From Sulfurospirillum sp. UBA2217 (GTDB taxonomy: Bacteria; Campylobacterota; Campylobacteria; Campylobacterales; Sulfurospirillaceae): a stretch of 64,000 nucleotides of DNA. The stretch lies in contig DCUJ01000012.1 of NCBI GenBank assembly GCA_002328495.1, forward strand, positions 62,001 to 126,000. The letters are read 5' to 3'. The number at the start of each line of letters is the position of its first letter. Position 1 is the stretch's first letter. The notes below the pieces were generated by a model. That model did no database searches. It saw nothing but the letters and a program-made list of their open reading frames with translations, and was not told the origin of the DNA. This document shows, one piece after another, positions 1 to 9,089 of this stretch. The position numbers were made by a program, and so were the translations under genes.

Positions 1-1
1 C

Positions 2-262
2 AACATCCAAGGCATCACGCTCAACTACCAAATCGTCGCCGATAAAAAAGGCTATCTTGACAAACTCGAAATCATGGTCGAAGTGACTGAAGATATGCCA
101 CTGGATAGCATCGGAGCACTAGAAAAAATCAAAAAAACCATCCAACACGAACTTCTAAACAACCTCTACATTAACGCCGACATCAAGCTTGTTGAGCCAA
201 GAACCATTGAGCGCAGTGTCGGAAAAGCGGTTCGCGTCATCGATAAAAGGAGCTTATCATGA
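2..262 (+). CDS. paaK: Phenylacetate-CoA ligase, C-terminal end (5' part outside window)
   Basis: Only the last 86 codons are present. The reading frame is open from base 2 and ends in a TGA that overlaps the next start (ATGA). The text, including the stretch LNYQIVADKKGYLDKLE and the ending RSVGKAVRVIDKR, closely matches the C-terminal lid domain of the complete PaaK encoded at 699-1997, so the two are paralogues. The family activates aryl acids such as phenylacetate to CoA thioesters with ATP. In anaerobes such ligases often sit next to indolepyruvate oxidoreductase genes, which would lie outside this window. The family call is firm; the substrate is inference. Confidence 0.85.
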   Translation, partial: NIQGITLNYQIVADKKGYLDKLEIMVEVTEDMPLDSIGALEKIKKTIQHELLNNLYINADIKLVEPRTIERSVGKAVRVIDKRSLS

Positions 263-690
263 AATACAATATCAAACAACTCTCCGTCTTTTTAGAAAAT
301 AAAGCAGGCGAATTGAGTGACTTTACGCACGCACTCTCAACCAATGGCATTTCCATCAAGTCGATTCTTTTAGCCGATTCAACCGATTTTGGCTTGGTGC
401 GCACCATCGTGGACAATCCTGAAAAAGCCAAAGCGGTTTTAGAAGAAGCGGGCTTTAGTGTCCGTTTTACTGATGTTTTTGGTGTTAAAATCGAGGACAT
501 AGTGGGAAGCTTTGACAAGGTGGTCGGAACCTTAGCTAGGCATAAAATCAACATTTTGTACACCTACAGTTTCTACGAATCCAACACAGGAATTTTCATC
601 TTTAGTGTCGAAAAAGAGCGTTTCAATGAGGCAATCACAGCATTGCAAAACAATGGCATCGAAATTTTACTTGCTAAACATTTTTACTAG
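259..690 (+). CDS. Tandem ACT-domain protein
   Basis: This 143-residue protein consists of two consecutive ACT folds, about residues 4-70 and 71-140. The first opens with the typical LSVFLENKAGELSDFTHAL strand-loop-helix, where ACT domains bind amino acids at a Gly/Asp-containing loop. No catalytic domain is attached, so it is probably a ligand-sensing partner. It overlaps the upstream ligase by four bases and precedes the second ligase by eight, so the three genes are very likely one transcript. Stand-alone tandem ACT proteins beside phenylacetate-CoA ligases are a recurrent arrangement. A role as an aromatic amino acid or aryl acid sensor is inference. Confidence 0.85.
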   Translation: MKYNIKQLSVFLENKAGELSDFTHALSTNGISIKSILLADSTDFGLVRTIVDNPEKAKAVLEEAGFSVRFTDVFGVKIEDIVGSFDKVVGTLARHKINILYTYSFYESNTGIFIFSVEKERFNEAITALQNNGIEILLAKHFY

Positions 691-698
691 GTATTGAT

Positions 699-1997
699 AT
701 GACCTTTAGTAAAAACGAAAGTTTATGTAAAGACGAATTGCAAGCATGGCAACTTAAACACCTCAAAGAGACGTTGGTGCGTGTGTATCATCTTGTGCCT
801 TTTTACAAAAAGAAATTCGATGAACACGGCGTTTTACCAGGAGATATCCACAGCTTGAAAGACCTTGCCAAACTGCCATATACTAAAAAACAAGATTTGC
901 GCGATAACTATCCTTTTGGTATGTTCTCCGTCGATATGGACCAAATTGTTCGCATTCACAGTTCCAGTGGAACGACAGGAAAACCAACCGTTGTAGGCTA
1001 TACAGAGCACGATATGGACGTTTGGGCAGAAGTGATGGGACGTGCGTTTACCATGGGAGGTGTGAGTTCTCAAGATATCATGCAAAACTCTCACGGGTAT
1101 GGACTTTTCACAGGAGGTCTTGGCTTTCACTCAGCGGCTGAGCGCATGAAGATAGCAGTCATTCCTAGCTCCACAGGCTTTACCTCACGACAACTTTTGC
1201 TCTTAAAAGATTTTGGAGCCACCGTCATAACCGCAACCCCCTCTTTTGCCTTGCATATGGCAGAAGTTGCCCTTGCAGAGGGCTATGATATCTCAAAAGA
1301 TTTTAAGCTAAAAGTAGGCTTTTTTGGTGCAGAGCCCACCAGTGAAGGACTTAAAAATGAGATAGCCCATATTTGGGGAATTGACTATCATGAAGTGTAT
1401 GGACTTTCTGAAATCATAGGCCCAGGGGTGGCGTGCAGTTGTAAACACTCTCATCTTTTGCACATCCAAGAAGACCATTTTTACCCTGAAATTATTGACC
1501 CCAAAAGCGGTGAAGTTTTACCAGAAGGACAGCGGGGTGAACTGGTCATTACTACGCTCACCAAACAAGGCTTACCCATCATTCGCTACCGCACAGGCGA
1601 TATTACCTCGCTCACACGCATCCCGTGTCGTTGCGGACGCACATTGGGACGCATTGAGAGCATCGTGGGAAGAAGTGATGATATGTTGCTTATCAATGGT
1701 GTGAATGTCTTCCCTTCCCAAATCGAACACGTGCTCTCTAAACAAGAGGGGATTACGCTTAATTACCAAATCATTGCCGATAAAAAAGGCTACATGGACA
1801 AACTAGAAGTCGATGTCGAACTGGATGAACACCTCATTAGCGATGATGTGAGCTTCCTTGGCAATCTTAAAAAATCTCTTGAACACGCTCTTTTAAACAA
1901 TCTTTACATCAATGTAGAGGTAAAACTCGTTGCTCCAAAATCCCTGCAACGCAGTGAAGGCAAAGCCATTCGAGTTCTAGACAAGCGCACAAAATAA
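699..1997 (+). CDS. paaK: Phenylacetate-CoA ligase
   Basis: This 432-residue protein has full PaaK length. It carries the AMP-binding motif SSSGTTGKPTVVG at about residues 88-100, the central YGLSEIIGPG motif, and a C-terminal AMP-binding lid domain ending in SEGKAIRVLDKR. It should adenylate an aryl acid and transfer it to CoA in the cytoplasm. It is a paralogue of the truncated ligase at the window start, with the ACT protein between them. The start ATG at 699 has only a weak ribosome-binding site, consistent with translation coupled to the upstream gene. A perfect 17-bp hairpin follows the stop codon. Substrate specificity (phenylacetate, indoleacetate or similar) cannot be read from the sequence. 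Confidence 0.9.
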   Translation: MTFSKNESLCKDELQAWQLKHLKETLVRVYHLVPFYKKKFDEHGVLPGDIHSLKDLAKLPYTKKQDLRDNYPFGMFSVDMDQIVRIHSSSGTTGKPTVVGYTEHDMDVWAEVMGRAFTMGGVSSQDIMQNSHGYGLFTGGLGFHSAAERMKIAVIPSSTGFTSRQLLLLKDFGATVITATPSFALHMAEVALAEGYDISKDFKLKVGFFGAEPTSEGLKNEIAHIWGIDYHEVYGLSEIIGPGVACSCKHSHLLHIQEDHFYPEIIDPKSGEVLPEGQRGELVITTLTKQGLPIIRYRTGDITSLTRIPCRCGRTLGRIESIVGRSDDMLLINGVNVFPSQIEHVLSKQEGITLNYQIIADKKGYMDKLEVDVELDEHLISDDVSFLGNLKKSLEHALLNNLYINVEVKLVAPKSLQRSEGKAIRVLDKRTK

Positions 1998-2003
1998 TCT
2001 ATA

Positions 2004-2042
2004 GAATATTACATGTAAAGGTCTTCTTTACATGTAATATTC
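2004..2042 (+). terminator. Perfect 17-bp hairpin built from two TTACATGTAA sites
   Basis: Bases 2004-2020 and 2026-2042 are exact reverse complements, leaving a 5-base loop (GTCTT). Each arm contains one complete TTACATGTAA palindrome. It starts seven bases after the paaK stop codon. It lacks a proper downstream T-run, so it may act as an RNA 3'-end stabiliser or Rho-dependent end rather than a classical intrinsic terminator. The hairpin is directly visible; its function is inferred. Confidence 0.6.
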
Positions 2043-2106
2043 TTACAAAAGCCCTACAAACAACCTCTTGTGAATATTTTGTTAATTTTTTGTGAGTTTT
2101 TTTGAT

Positions 2107-2112
2107 TACAAT
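2107..2112 (+). promoter_or_regulatory. Probable -10 box of the response regulator operon
   Basis: TACAAT lies 45 bases before the ATG at 2158 in an AT-rich 160-base gap after the preceding hairpin. No convincing -35 box is visible, as is common for Campylobacterota promoters. Confidence 0.4.
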
Positions 2113-2157
2113 ATGTATTACTAAATTAGCAATACAAAAGAGTAGCAAAGCAAACCC

Positions 2158-2832
2158 ATGAATAATCTTGATGAATTAAAAGAGCTAACAATCTTATTTG
2201 CTGATGATGATGAGCTCTTTAGAGAGTCTACAAAAAAAACGCTTGAAATGCTTTTTAAAAAAGTCTATACCGCGTCAAATGGTGATGAAGCACTTTTGTT
2301 ATATACACAAGAACACCCAAATATTATGATGCTTGATATTCGCATGGGCAGTGTCAGTGGTCTCCAAGTGGCACAAAAAATTCGTAAGGACAATCGGCAT
2401 CTGCCTATTTTTATCATATCTAGCTATACAGAAACACAAGAGCTTCTTGAAGCATGTCGGCTCAATTTGGTGGATTATATTACCAAGCCTTTTTCGTTTA
2501 AAACACTTCTTCGTGCCCTGCATACATCTATAGAGATGCTAAAAGCGGAAGGTTCTTTAAGTAAATTTATCAACAGCAATACTTACTACAATGCCACATC
2601 TAAAATGCTTATACAAAACAACCAGCCTCTGTCTTTGACAAAAAATGAATTAACGATATTGGAACTTTTGTTAGAATACAAAGGTCATATCGTGACCTAT
2701 GAAACATTCTTTGCTCATTTTGGCTCAGAGATATCCCATTCCGCGCTCCAAACACTTGTGATGCGCCTTCGTAAAAAGTTGGGTGAAAATTCCATTCACA
2801 ATCTTTCCAAGGTTGGATATACAATCAAATGA
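2158..2832 (+). CDS. OmpR-type response regulator
   Basis: The 224-residue protein has an N-terminal receiver domain (about residues 10-125) with acidic pocket residues D16-D18, the probable phosphoacceptor D60 in NIMMLDIRM, and the conserved lysine in DYITKPF. Residues about 140-224 form a winged-helix DNA-binding domain (LTKNELTILELLL and MRLRKKLG). The stop codon overlaps the start of the histidine kinase gene downstream (2829), so the two are a cognate pair. It is a transcription factor whose targets cannot be deduced here; control of its own operon, which includes a diguanylate cyclase, is possible. Confidence 0.92.
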   Translation: MNNLDELKELTILFADDDELFRESTKKTLEMLFKKVYTASNGDEALLLYTQEHPNIMMLDIRMGSVSGLQVAQKIRKDNRHLPIFIISSYTETQELLEACRLNLVDYITKPFSFKTLLRALHTSIEMLKAEGSLSKFINSNTYYNATSKMLIQNNQPLSLTKNELTILELLLEYKGHIVTYETFFAHFGSEISHSALQTLVMRLRKKLGENSIHNLSKVGYTIK

Positions 2833-4739
2833 TGCTGTTTTTAGCTTTTTTTTTAGCTTCCATAACGCATCTTCATGCCACTCCTCTCATTGCTGATGAC
2901 TCTTTTACTTATGCAAAAGCAAGTACTCACATGGAGTACATCGCCGATACCGATCAGACTTTGAGCATTGAAACCGTACAAAATGCCCAATGGCATGCCA
3001 TGTCATCTTCCAATCTTGGAGGACTCAATCATTATCCTTCTTGGACAAAACTAACGCTTAAAAACGGCTCAAATAACCCTAAACAGTTTGTCATCAAAAA
3101 CCCAAGAGCGTGTATGGATGAAATTGAGATGTATCTCTTTCAAAACGATACCATGGTGCACAAAACACTTGGAGATCAATTTCCCATAGAAACACGAACC
3201 ATTCCGCATCGTTACAGTGCTGAATTTGTCAACCTTGAGCCTCACGAAGAGGTACAAATCATTACAAAATTACGCAATACCATTGGCTCAACAGAAGGTG
3301 AATGGGAAATTTTTGAGCGTAAAGGTTTTGTACACTTTACCATAGTAGAAACCTTGTGGTGGGGTATTTTCATCGGTGTCTATTTAGCTCTTTTTGTCTA
3401 TGCACTGCCCATTTTATTTGCACTTCACGATAAAGTGCTCTCTTTCGTTTTTACCCTTTACAGTCTAAGCTCCATCGGACATCAACTCTGCTCTAATGGT
3501 ATTTTATACTCATTTGGTCTGTATGGAGATACTCTCAATATCATCACTCTCCTTTTTTATATTTTATTTTACATCTTCACCGTACTGCTTATTTTACGAT
3601 TTTTAAAAATTATTCATCATAAAAAAGTCTTATCTCACTCCTTGCGCATTATTTTAGGGCTTTTAATCATTGAAGTCTTTTTTACATTTTTATGCTTTTT
3701 AGAACCTAAAATAATTCGATATTTAGCATTTATGACACTTTGTTTAGGTTTTTTAAGCCTGTTGATTTGGTTTTTACTGTTGAAAAACTTTTCACACTCA
3801 AAAACCAATAAAATTATTTTCTATATCTTTATCGGCTACACCGCTATTTTCATAGGGCACCTTTATCAACTCCTCGTCACCATAGGCTTACTCGAAATGA
3901 ACTTTGTTTCTATTTACAGTGTTTCTATTGGCAGTATCATTGAAATGTACTGTTTTTCCTTAGGCATCGCACAATACATCAAACACATGCGTCATGAAAA
4001 AAGCCAACAAGATCAACTGCTTGATTTTCAAATGCGTTTTGCCTCTATCGGTAGGGTCATTGGCAATATCTCACATCAATGGAAAATACCCATTGTACGA
4101 GCAGGAGCACTTTTGACCCATATAGAAGCACTGATTCACTTTCAAAAAAAATCAACGCTCAATGAAATTGCAAACATTATCCCACAAATTCGTTCACATT
4201 TTATTTTTATGCAAAACAGTATTGATGAATTTTATTTTCTTTACAGCCGCAACACACATAAAGCTACGTTTAAACTCTTAAATGTCATCAATGACGTTTG
4301 GGCCATATTGAGCAGCAAGGTTTCACACTCCAACATGAAACTCTATGTCAAAGATTTGCACGATGTCACTCTTCATAGTTTTGAATACTCCTTTTCGCAT
4401 ATTTTTATTATTTTGATTGACAATGCGATTGATGCAGCGAAGGCTAGAGCTATTCATAACCCAAAAATTAGCATTGAAATTTTTCAAGAAAACGAGATAA
4501 CCACGATTGTCTTTGAAGATAATTGCGGTGGTATTTTGCAAAAGCCTATTCACTCTATTTTTGACATCGACATCTCTACCAAATACGCACACAAAGAAAA
4601 TGGAGGATTAGGACTTTCCATTGTTAAATTGCTTGTACACGATAAATTTAGAGGCACCATCACAGCATCCAATACGCTTGAAGGTGCTCGCTTTACCCTC
4701 ACGATTCCCCTTCTGATGGAAAAGGACTCCCATGAATAA
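2829..4739 (+). CDS. 7TMR-DISM sensor histidine kinase
   Basis: This 636-residue protein begins with a signal-like hydrophobic segment, followed by an extracytoplasmic beta-rich region of the 7TMR-DISM extracellular type (about residues 20-170). Roughly seven membrane helices follow (about 175-385). The cytoplasmic kinase has a probable phosphorylation site at His416 in NISHQW, a divergent H-box common in Campylobacterota. The ATPase motifs are an N-box (IDNAIDAAKA), a DNCGG G1 box and a GGLGLSIVK G2 box. It overlaps the response regulator gene by four bases and the cyclase gene by eight. 7TMR-DISM sensors often detect carbohydrates or related small molecules, but the ligand is unknown. Confidence 0.9.
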   Translation: MMLFLAFFLASITHLHATPLIADDSFTYAKASTHMEYIADTDQTLSIETVQNAQWHAMSSSNLGGLNHYPSWTKLTLKNGSNNPKQFVIKNPRACMDEIEMYLFQNDTMVHKTLGDQFPIETRTIPHRYSAEFVNLEPHEEVQIITKLRNTIGSTEGEWEIFERKGFVHFTIVETLWWGIFIGVYLALFVYALPILFALHDKVLSFVFTLYSLSSIGHQLCSNGILYSFGLYGDTLNIITLLFYILFYIFTVLLILRFLKIIHHKKVLSHSLRIILGLLIIEVFFTFLCFLEPKIIRYLAFMTLCLGFLSLLIWFLLLKNFSHSKTNKIIFYIFIGYTAIFIGHLYQLLVTIGLLEMNFVSIYSVSIGSIIEMYCFSLGIAQYIKHMRHEKSQQDQLLDFQMRFASIGRVIGNISHQWKIPIVRAGALLTHIEALIHFQKKSTLNEIANIIPQIRSHFIFMQNSIDEFYFLYSRNTHKATFKLLNVINDVWAILSSKVSHSNMKLYVKDLHDVTLHSFEYSFSHIFIILIDNAIDAAKARAIHNPKISIEIFQENEITTIVFEDNCGGILQKPIHSIFDIDISTKYAHKENGGLGLSIVKLLVHDKFRGTITASNTLEGARFTLTIPLLMEKDSHE

Positions 4740-6657
4740 TCTTTTAAGAGTGTACATAGCAGAACATTTAAAATCTTTCATCCTCTCTTTATTTGCTTTG
4801 GTCATTGTATCCATGGCAATAATCTTTTATTATGCAACACACCTTTACTATGGCGATGCTCTCAAAACTGATGCCGATGAAATACGCTTTCGAACACTTA
4901 AACATGCTTCTAAACAGATAGTCACTTCCATTCAAGGGGAGTTTATGCTTCTTGAAACACTCGCCAATCGAAACATTATGCGGGGTATTTACGGTGAGAA
5001 AAAAACCACATTAGCTGAGAAATTAGAGATGCTAAAAAGTGAACAAGAACGCTTAAAAAATCTAGGCTTCGAGCAGTTTGGCATTATCGATAAGCAAGGA
5101 TTTGCTTCATACACAGACCATAACGCTCTCTTTATTGGTTTCCAAGAGCATATCCTCCAAGCCTTCGATGGTAAAAGTACGCTTTCAACCATCCAATACA
5201 CACACAATGACACTACTCCTGTTTTGCATTATGCCGTTCCCATAAAAGATTTTATGAGTCATACTGTCACTGCGGTATTGTGTGCTTCCTTTAATGTGCA
5301 AAGACTCAGTGAGATGTTAAACTCCTTTTCATGCAACCAAACCAATACGCTTTTTATCTTTGATGCACACGGCAATATTCTTGCGCATAGTGATTTTTTA
5401 AATGTTTTCCATACGCCTTCTTTACCCAAGATAGAACAACTCTATGACTCAGCTTCATTTCAAAACACCATCATTCCTGCGTTGATGCAAGGAGCTGAAG
5501 GGAGAGATAGTTTTTACGCACAACAACAGCAGTGGGATATTACCTATACATCTATCCCCTCAACACAGTGGAGTATTGCTATTGTCACCCCGCAAGAGAT
5601 CATTAACGCAAAGTCCAATACCCTTAAAAAGTCTCTTGTACTTCTTTTTGCAATCATTTTACTCATGACCATGCTCCTTGCCTATTGGATGGCTAATACC
5701 ATTAGCCGATACCACACAGTATTAGAAAATGAAAAAAAAGAGCACCATGCAGAGCTTATTGCCACTAAAAACAATTACGCTACGACGCTCAATGCTCTTC
5801 CTGATTTGTTGTTTGAGATGGGCTTAGATGGTACGTATTATGACTATCACTCCCCTTATGATGAATTACTAGCAGCACCACCCGAGGTTTTATTAAAAAG
5901 TAACGTACACCATATCCTGCCTACAGAAGCGGCTAACATCTGCCTCAATGCCCTCCAAGAAGCCAATGAAATCGGCTATTCTAGGGGTAAAGTAATTAAG
6001 CTTCTGCTCAAGCATGGCGTTGCATGGTTTGAACTCTCCATTGCCAAAAAACCTTCTCAAGAAAACGAGATTCAGCCACGTTTCATTCTTTTATCACGAG
6101 ATATTACCGAGCGAAAAAGAGCAGAAGAACGCAATGCCTACCTTGCCAATTTTGACCCATTAACCACCTTACCCAATCGTATTCAATTAGAAAACTATTT
6201 CAAATATTTTATCAGTACCGCAAAGCGAAACAATGCCACTTTTGCTGTTTTATTCATAGACTTAGACCTCTTTAAAAAAATTAACGATTCGCTAGGGCAT
6301 CATATTGGTGATAAAATTCTCATAGAAGCTTCCAAGCGTCTTTTATCTTTGATGCGAGAATCCGATATCGTATCACGTTTCGGAGGGGATGAATTTATTG
6401 CTTTATTGCCCAATACGGATCAAGAAGGTGTGAGTGAAGTTGCCCAAAAGATTTTACTGCTCATGCAAACACCCTATATCATTGAAGAACATACCCTACA
6501 TATGACTGCCTCTATTGGCATTGCACTTTACCCAGAAGATGGAGTAAGTATGGACACACTCTCAAAACATGCTGACATGGCAATGTACCAGACCAAAAAA
6601 CACGGCAGAAATCACTACTCATTTTTTCAAAAAGACAAAAACTCCCTACCAAAATAA
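4732..6657 (+). CDS. Membrane diguanylate cyclase with Cache and PAS domains
   Basis: The 641-residue protein has an N-terminal membrane helix (about 15-37), a periplasmic Cache-type sensor domain (about 45-290), a second membrane helix (about 303-325), a PAS-like region (about 345-460), and a GGDEF domain (about 470-635). The active site RFGGDEF has GGDEF at residues 551-555. An RESD inhibitory I-site precedes it by exactly five residues, so product inhibition by c-di-GMP is expected. It is the third gene of a tightly overlapping operon with a two-component system, suggesting that the same signal feeds transcription and c-di-GMP output. Confidence 0.92.
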   Translation: MNNLLRVYIAEHLKSFILSLFALVIVSMAIIFYYATHLYYGDALKTDADEIRFRTLKHASKQIVTSIQGEFMLLETLANRNIMRGIYGEKKTTLAEKLEMLKSEQERLKNLGFEQFGIIDKQGFASYTDHNALFIGFQEHILQAFDGKSTLSTIQYTHNDTTPVLHYAVPIKDFMSHTVTAVLCASFNVQRLSEMLNSFSCNQTNTLFIFDAHGNILAHSDFLNVFHTPSLPKIEQLYDSASFQNTIIPALMQGAEGRDSFYAQQQQWDITYTSIPSTQWSIAIVTPQEIINAKSNTLKKSLVLLFAIILLMTMLLAYWMANTISRYHTVLENEKKEHHAELIATKNNYATTLNALPDLLFEMGLDGTYYDYHSPYDELLAAPPEVLLKSNVHHILPTEAANICLNALQEANEIGYSRGKVIKLLLKHGVAWFELSIAKKPSQENEIQPRFILLSRDITERKRAEERNAYLANFDPLTTLPNRIQLENYFKYFISTAKRNNATFAVLFIDLDLFKKINDSLGHHIGDKILIEASKRLLSLMRESDIVSRFGGDEFIALLPNTDQEGVSEVAQKILLLMQTPYIIEEHTLHMTASIGIALYPEDGVSMDTLSKHADMAMYQTKKHGRNHYSFFQKDKNSLPK

Positions 6658-6693
6658 CACCTTTTTTTTTATACTTCTTTTAAAGGGGTATAG

Positions 6694-8100
6694 ATGGACG
6701 ATTTTGCAGTGATTGGCGGGGGTATTGGCGGGGCGTGTTCTGCTTTGTTTTTATCTCAGAAGCATCCAACAACCCTGTATGAAAAAGAGCCCTATTTAGG
6801 CGGATGTGCTTCAACGTTTAAGCACAAAGGAGATTTTTACAATACAGGTGCCACCACATTTGCTGGGTACGCAGAAAACAGTTACATGTACACCTTGTTT
6901 AAAACCCATGGTGTGCATTTTCAAAAGAAAAAATTAAGTTCTGCTTTAACGGTTTTAATCAACGATAAAGTCATCCATCGCTTTGCGGATCAAACGCTTT
7001 TTTTAGAGGAGATTAATACCGCCTTTTATCACCCTAAAAATAGAGAATTTTATACCCTCATCAACGAACTTTCACAACGTTTTTTTCACATTGATGGTTA
7101 CATGTACAGCAATGCTTCATTTTTAGAAAAGCTAAGCTCACTCACCTCCTTTTTTCCCTTGCTACGTTCGTTTTATCCCTATCTTTTTACCAATGCACGT
7201 GAGTATATTACATCGTATTTTGGGCAGATTAACCCAGAGTATCTTGATTATCTGGACAATCAAGTCCTCATTGTAGCCCAAGCGAAGCTCTCATCCATCA
7301 ACATGCTCACAGCCGCCCTTGCACTTTCGTATCAATTTTTGGACAATTACTATATTTTTGGGGGCATGGGGTCTATTTTTGAAGGGATAGAACGTGTTTT
7401 ACCTCGTGTGGAGAAAAAATGTTTTATCCAAAAAATCATCAAAACCCCTGAGTGCTTTGTGCTTCAAACCCATCGTACTGAATTTAAAGCTAAGAATATT
7501 GTGTTAAATAGCTCCTTATTTGATGCCAAAGCTCTTTTTGAAGACAAAACCATTTTAAACTACCTCGGTGGCTATGAACGCTTAAACAGTGACCTCTCTG
7601 CTTTTATGGTCTATTTGGAAATAGACACACCGAAGCATTTAGAACATCATTATCAGATTATTGTGCCCTACACCCTTCCTTTCACGATTTCCAATTCTAT
7701 TTTTGTCTCTTTTGGGGATGATGAAGATAGGAAGATGAAGCACAGTGTTACTATCTCCGTGCACACAACAACGCGCCAGTGGTCAAAAGAGAATACGTTA
7801 GAGCAAAAAAATGAATTAGAAGCTATAATAAAACAAATTGTTTGTGAACACCTTGGTCTTTTGCCTGAAGAAATTAAAGGGAGTTTTAGTGCAACCCCTC
7901 AGACATTTAAGCGCTTCATTAATCGCGAAACACTAGGAGGCATACCGATGCTTAGCAAAAATCTCCTCTATAAACTCCCCGCAAATGACTCTCCCATTAA
8001 AGGGCTGTTCCACGTTGGTGATACAACATTTGCTGGGCAAGGGTGGTTGGGCGTGATGATGGGTGTACGCAATCTTCAAAGGCTCCTATGCAAGAATTAA
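6694..8100 (+). CDS. CrtI-like FAD-dependent oxidoreductase
   Basis: The 468-residue protein opens with a Rossmann dinucleotide-binding motif, VIGGGIGGACSA (residues 5-16), followed by the acidic YEKE segment and GGCAST. The C-terminus holds the second FAD motif, LFHVGDTTFAGQGWLGVMMG. This is the architecture of phytoene desaturase and related carotenoid or retinol oxidoreductases. No other carotenoid genes are visible nearby, so the substrate is unknown. A good ribosome-binding site (AAAGGGG) precedes the ATG. It overlaps the following sensor kinase gene by 13 bases, so the two are probably cotranscribed. Confidence 0.8.
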   Translation: MDDFAVIGGGIGGACSALFLSQKHPTTLYEKEPYLGGCASTFKHKGDFYNTGATTFAGYAENSYMYTLFKTHGVHFQKKKLSSALTVLINDKVIHRFADQTLFLEEINTAFYHPKNREFYTLINELSQRFFHIDGYMYSNASFLEKLSSLTSFFPLLRSFYPYLFTNAREYITSYFGQINPEYLDYLDNQVLIVAQAKLSSINMLTAALALSYQFLDNYYIFGGMGSIFEGIERVLPRVEKKCFIQKIIKTPECFVLQTHRTEFKAKNIVLNSSLFDAKALFEDKTILNYLGGYERLNSDLSAFMVYLEIDTPKHLEHHYQIIVPYTLPFTISNSIFVSFGDDEDRKMKHSVTISVHTTTRQWSKENTLEQKNELEAIIKQIVCEHLGLLPEEIKGSFSATPQTFKRFINRETLGGIPMLSKNLLYKLPANDSPIKGLFHVGDTTFAGQGWLGVMMGVRNLQRLLCKN

Positions 8101-9089
8101 CCCTGAATATCCCTCCAAAAGAGTGGATACGAGTCATCAGTGTTGCACTTTTTTTCGCGATAACGCTTTCGTGTTTAAATTATTTTTTAACGAGTATTTC
8201 ACTTTTAGATGGTGTTTTATTTGGAACATTGCTAGGATTTTCTCTCTCATTGTGTGCTTTTTTACTCACAACAACGCTTAATCACTATCTTTTACCCACC
8301 ATTTCTTCAATGTATTGGTTGATGTGTGCGGGCATTTCCTCTTTTTTTGCAGGCTTCATCGCAACCCTCCTTGCATACCTTTTAGCCTCCTTTTTTGATG
8401 TTGCCCTGATTGCGAAATTTGAAGAGCACATCGTGTTGTTTGCTTTTTTCATTGGTCTTATTAGTTATGCGGTTGCCTATTTACTCTACCAATTTGTCAC
8501 CATTAATCACGCCAAAGAGTACCACGAGAAGCTTCTCATGCAAAGCCGTCTCAAATCGCTTGAACGCCAACTCAATCCTCATTTTCTTTTCAATGCACTC
8601 AACTCTTTAAGTGAACTCTTACATGTAAGCCCGCACAAAGCTGAAAAAGCGTTGTTAGATTTGTCTGATTTTTTACGCTTTAGCATGAAAGAAAACGCAC
8701 GCATTCATCTGTCTGAAGAGCTTGAAAATGTTAAACGCTATGTAAGCTTAGAAAACATTCGTTTTGGCGGAGATATTTTATTAGACATCACGATTGAACC
8801 AGCTCTTTTCAACCACTATGTTCCCAAATTTTCCATTCAACTCATTGTTGAAAATGCTATCAAGCACGGCTTTAAATCTGAAACTTTGTGCATTTGGATA
8901 GATGCGCAAAAAAAAGAAACTCTCTTTGAAATTATCATTGGAAACGATGGTAAAGCAATGCAAAGCAGTGGCTTTGGTATAGGGCTTTCAAACCTTCAAG
9001 AGCGTCTATGCCTGCTCTGCCAAGGTGAAATTCATCTTTTGGATAGACAAAAACCCACCTTTAAAATGATTTTGAAAGAGTGCACATGA
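8088..9089 (+). CDS. LytS/YehU-type sensor histidine kinase
   Basis: About 333 residues with five or six membrane helices in the first 145 residues. A His_kinase domain follows, with the probable phosphoacceptor His165 in the motif LNPHFLFN. The ATPase part has an N-box (LIVENAIKHGFK) and a glycine-rich GFGIGLSNLQERL box. A longer frame starts at 8043, but ATG 8088 is chosen because AAAGG lies at a proper distance and the longer form would overlap the previous gene more. The stop overlaps the downstream regulator start (ATGA). The pair resembles LytST/YehUT systems; its stimulus is unknown. Confidence 0.88.
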   Translation: MQELTLNIPPKEWIRVISVALFFAITLSCLNYFLTSISLLDGVLFGTLLGFSLSLCAFLLTTTLNHYLLPTISSMYWLMCAGISSFFAGFIATLLAYLLASFFDVALIAKFEEHIVLFAFFIGLISYAVAYLLYQFVTINHAKEYHEKLLMQSRLKSLERQLNPHFLFNALNSLSELLHVSPHKAEKALLDLSDFLRFSMKENARIHLSEELENVKRYVSLENIRFGGDILLDITIEPALFNHYVPKFSIQLIVENAIKHGFKSETLCIWIDAQKKETLFEIIIGNDGKAMQSSGFGIGLSNLQERLCLLCQGEIHLLDRQKPTFKMILKECT

